From positions 1 to 7,155 of the forward strand of contig JBGOUJ010000406.1 in NCBI GenBank assembly GCA_041477005.1: a stretch of 7,155 nucleotides of DNA, read 5' to 3'. A program made the translations under genes and the position numbers. This document shows, piece after piece, positions 5,183-7,155 of the stretch. The notes beneath the pieces are model-generated. The model made no database searches. It was not told the DNA's origin and worked only from the letters and a program-made list of their open reading frames with translations. The stretch comes from JBGOUJ01 sp041477005 (GTDB lineage: Bacteria > Acidobacteriota > Terriglobia > Bryobacterales > JACQDG01). The number at the start of each line of letters is the position of its first letter. The stretch's first letter is position 1.

Positions 5183-7135
5183 ATGAAGCCACGCCTCTCA
5201 GTTACTCTTATTCTCATCGCTGCCGGGATGGTACAGGCTCAGACGACGCCGGCATTGGTGCGTCGCCAGTTGGAGGAACGGCTCCAAAAAAGCGATGTCA
5301 CGGACTACCAACTGCGGCAGTACGCGCTGAAGAAGGTTCCGAACCTGGTTTTGCCGGCGCGGCCCGAGGAGTGGACCGCCGAAGCGAAACGGCTCCGCAA
5401 GAAGGTGCTCGAGGAAGTGGTGTACCACGGATGGCCGCAGGAATGGGTGGAGGCGCCTCCGCGGTTCGAGGATCTCGGCTATCTTCCAGCGGGCAGGGGA
5501 TACCGCCTGCGCCGCCTCCGCTATGAGATCGTCCCCGGCTTCCAATCAACGGCTCTGCTCTACGAACCGGAAACCATGCCAGGCAAGGCGCCCGCCATTC
5601 TGAACGTGAATGGTCACGAGTCGGAAGGCAAGGCCATGGAATACATACAAAAGCGATGTATCAACCAGGCCCGGCAGGGTTTTCTGGCCCTGAACCTGGA
5701 ATGGATCGGCATGGGAGAACTCGCTCAGACCGAAAACCTTCATTGGTACGCGGCGCATCTGGACCTGGCCGGCGCGAACGGGCTGGGCCTGTTTTACCTG
5801 GCCATGCGGCGAGGTCTCGACTATCTCTGGGGGCATCCGAATGTGGATCGCGCCCGCGTCGGGATCACGGGCCTTTCGGGAGGCGGATGGCAGACCATCG
5901 TGCTGAGCGCGCTCGACGAGAGAATTCTGGCGGCGGTCCCCATCGCCGGCTATCTCTCGGCGCAGTCGTTCGGAGGAGCGGAGCCGATCGGCGACAACGA
6001 GCAATCGGCAACGGACCTCAACGCCACCGTCGATTACACGCATCTGACCGCCATGCGGGCGCCGCGCCCCACTTTGCTTATCTACAACGAGGAAGACAAC
6101 TGCTGCTTCCGGGCGCCCCGTATGAAGCCGTTCCTGTTCGATCGGGTCCGGCCGTTCTTCGAGCTTTATGGGAGTGCAGACCGGTTTTCCTGGTACGAGA
6201 ACACCGATCCCGGCGACCATAACTATCAGCTCGACAACCGGATGCAATCGTACCGCTTCTTCGCCAGGTACCTCGGAATTCCGGCGGCGGCAGCCGAGAG
6301 TCCGGCCGGAGCCGAGATCAAGACTATCCAGGAGCTGACCATCGGGCTGCCCAAGGACAACCTCACGCTTCCCGGACTGGCCCGAAAGCTTGCGAGCCGG
6401 CTCAGCCGCCCTTCCATACCCGAGATCCGGAGCGCCTGGGCGCCGGGGGAGCGCGCCAAACTGGCGCGAACGGTGCGCTACCAGGCGGTGAATGTCAGTG
6501 CCGCTTGGCCGATTGCCAATTCTTACGCCAGGGGCCTCAAGACCATCTCCTACCGCTTCGACTTCAACAACGGCCTGAGCGCGACGGGAGTGTGGGTCCG
6601 GGCTGTTTCCACTCCCGACACGGCGCCCTGGACCATTGTCCTGCACGATGACGGCAGGAAGGCCGCAGGGGCCGAGGTCGCCGACCGTGTGAATCGGGGA
6701 GAGCAGGTGCTGGCCCTCGATCCCATCCTCATCGGTGATTGCGCCACGCCGCAATACTCTTACCCGGTGTTCGACCGGATGCTGGCCACTCTGGGTGACC
6801 GCTCGCTCGGCCTGCAGGCGGCGCAGGTGATCGCCGTCGCCCGCTGGCTTCAGAAGGCCTCCGGAAATGCCGGAACTGCTAAAACCCGGCTGGAAAGCAA
6901 CGGGATCCGAACCCAGACTGGATCGCTTGTGGCAGCGGCGCTGGAGCCGCAGCTTCTTTCTGAAATCGTGGTCCGCAATGGGATGAGTTCGCTACGCCAT
7001 CTTCTGGACACACCGGTGGACTATAGGAAGGCTCCCGAACCGTTCTGCCTCGACCTGTACAAAGACTTTGATCTCGATCTGCTGGCTGCCATTGCCGGGC
7101 CAACCAGAATCGTGCAACCAACGCGTGTGGAATGA
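5183..7135 (+). CDS. Secreted acetyl xylan esterase-like protein, two alpha/beta-hydrolase domains, the second degenerate
   Basis: A 650-aa exported protein. The start at 5183 gives a clean signal peptide (MKPRLSVTL..., likely cleavage after VQA at residue 19); ATG 5159 would add eight residues before it. Neither has a clear Shine-Dalgarno. The first domain (about 60-365) is an alpha/beta-hydrolase with NVNGHES near the oxyanion site and a candidate triad of S232 in GLSGGG, D305 in NEEDN and H346 in GDHNY. It resembles acetyl xylan esterase-type hydrolases, which remove acyl groups from plant polysaccharides. The second part (about 395-650) looks like another hydrolase domain: VLHDDGRK near a first strand, VIAVARWL before the expected elbow, and AAALEP after it, but G574-I-R576-T-Q takes the place of GxSxG, so it is probably inactive. 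The gene follows the GMC gene by 54 nt on the same strand. Exact ester substrate is unknown. Confidence 0.82.
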   Translation: MKPRLSVTLILIAAGMVQAQTTPALVRRQLEERLQKSDVTDYQLRQYALKKVPNLVLPARPEEWTAEAKRLRKKVLEEVVYHGWPQEWVEAPPRFEDLGYLPAGRGYRLRRLRYEIVPGFQSTALLYEPETMPGKAPAILNVNGHESEGKAMEYIQKRCINQARQGFLALNLEWIGMGELAQTENLHWYAAHLDLAGANGLGLFYLAMRRGLDYLWGHPNVDRARVGITGLSGGGWQTIVLSALDERILAAVPIAGYLSAQSFGGAEPIGDNEQSATDLNATVDYTHLTAMRAPRPTLLIYNEEDNCCFRAPRMKPFLFDRVRPFFELYGSADRFSWYENTDPGDHNYQLDNRMQSYRFFARYLGIPAAAAESPAGAEIKTIQELTIGLPKDNLTLPGLARKLASRLSRPSIPEIRSAWAPGERAKLARTVRYQAVNVSAAWPIANSYARGLKTISYRFDFNNGLSATGVWVRAVSTPDTAPWTIVLHDDGRKAAGAEVADRVNRGEQVLALDPILIGDCATPQYSYPVFDRMLATLGDRSLGLQAAQVIAVARWLQKASGNAGTAKTRLESNGIRTQTGSLVAAALEPQLLSEIVVRNGMSSLRHLLDTPVDYRKAPEPFCLDLYKDFDLDLLAAIAGPTRIVQPTRVE

Positions 7136-7155
7136 ACGGTAGCCCATCAACACGC
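7132..7155 (+). CDS. Possible start of a further gene, cut by the window edge
   Basis: ATG at 7132 overlaps the TGA stop of the esterase gene (ATGA) and stays open to the window end, reading MNGSPSTR. There is no evident Shine-Dalgarno and eight codons are too few to judge. It is listed only because the ATGA arrangement is typical of coupled genes. Confidence 0.15.

Noticed and set aside
5546..6754. A 402-codon minus-strand open frame opposite the esterase gene
   Set aside because: The hydrolase triad and signal peptide are on the + strand; the antisense frame looks like a composition artefact.

Overview
The window is GC-rich, gene-dense bacterial chromosome with every supported gene on the + strand. 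Gene style suggests a soil Acidobacteria-type genome (Solibacter/Bryobacter-like): secreted Amidohydro_2 proteins, a GMC oxidoreductase paired with a gluconate 2-dehydrogenase subunit 3 protein, long two-part acetyl-xylan-esterase-like proteins, and mixed use of Shine-Dalgarno and SD-poor starts. That assignment is a judgement from gene style, not a search result; Verrucomicrobia or Planctomycetes are not excluded.

Layout. Positions 2-88 hold the last 28 codons of an upstream gene. After a 13-nt gap comes a complete type III glutamine synthetase-like gene (102-1433), probably in the same operon. A 160-nt gap with a weak candidate promoter leads to a secreted amidohydrolase (1594-2769). A 119-nt gap then carries an imperfect palindrome (2782-2841) and a candidate promoter placed so that the next ATG would be at or next to the transcript 5' end. 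Next is a tightly coupled pair: a twin-arginine-exported gluconate 2-dehydrogenase subunit 3 protein (2889-3482) whose stop codon overlaps the GTG start of a GMC-family FAD oxidoreductase (3479-5128). A secreted two-part alpha/beta-hydrolase of acetyl xylan esterase type follows 54 nt later (5183-7135). An ATGA overlap at its stop may start another gene that runs out of the window.

How the genes may work together. The first two genes look like nitrogen assimilation. The other four form a plausible periplasmic module for a carbohydrate or plant-derived compound: an esterase to remove acyl groups, a membrane- or periplasm-side FAD dehydrogenase exported with its Tat partner, and a secreted metal-dependent hydrolase, lactonase or decarboxylase. 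No cytochrome c subunit for the dehydrogenase is present, so its electron acceptor is unknown.

I see no CRISPR array, tRNA, rRNA, insertion sequence, phage gene or defence system. The most interesting points are the chemistry of the oxidoreductase (a four-cysteine cluster and a Gln at the second active-site position), the apparently dead second domain of the esterase, the leaderless start and the palindrome. None of these amounts to a clearly undescribed system.
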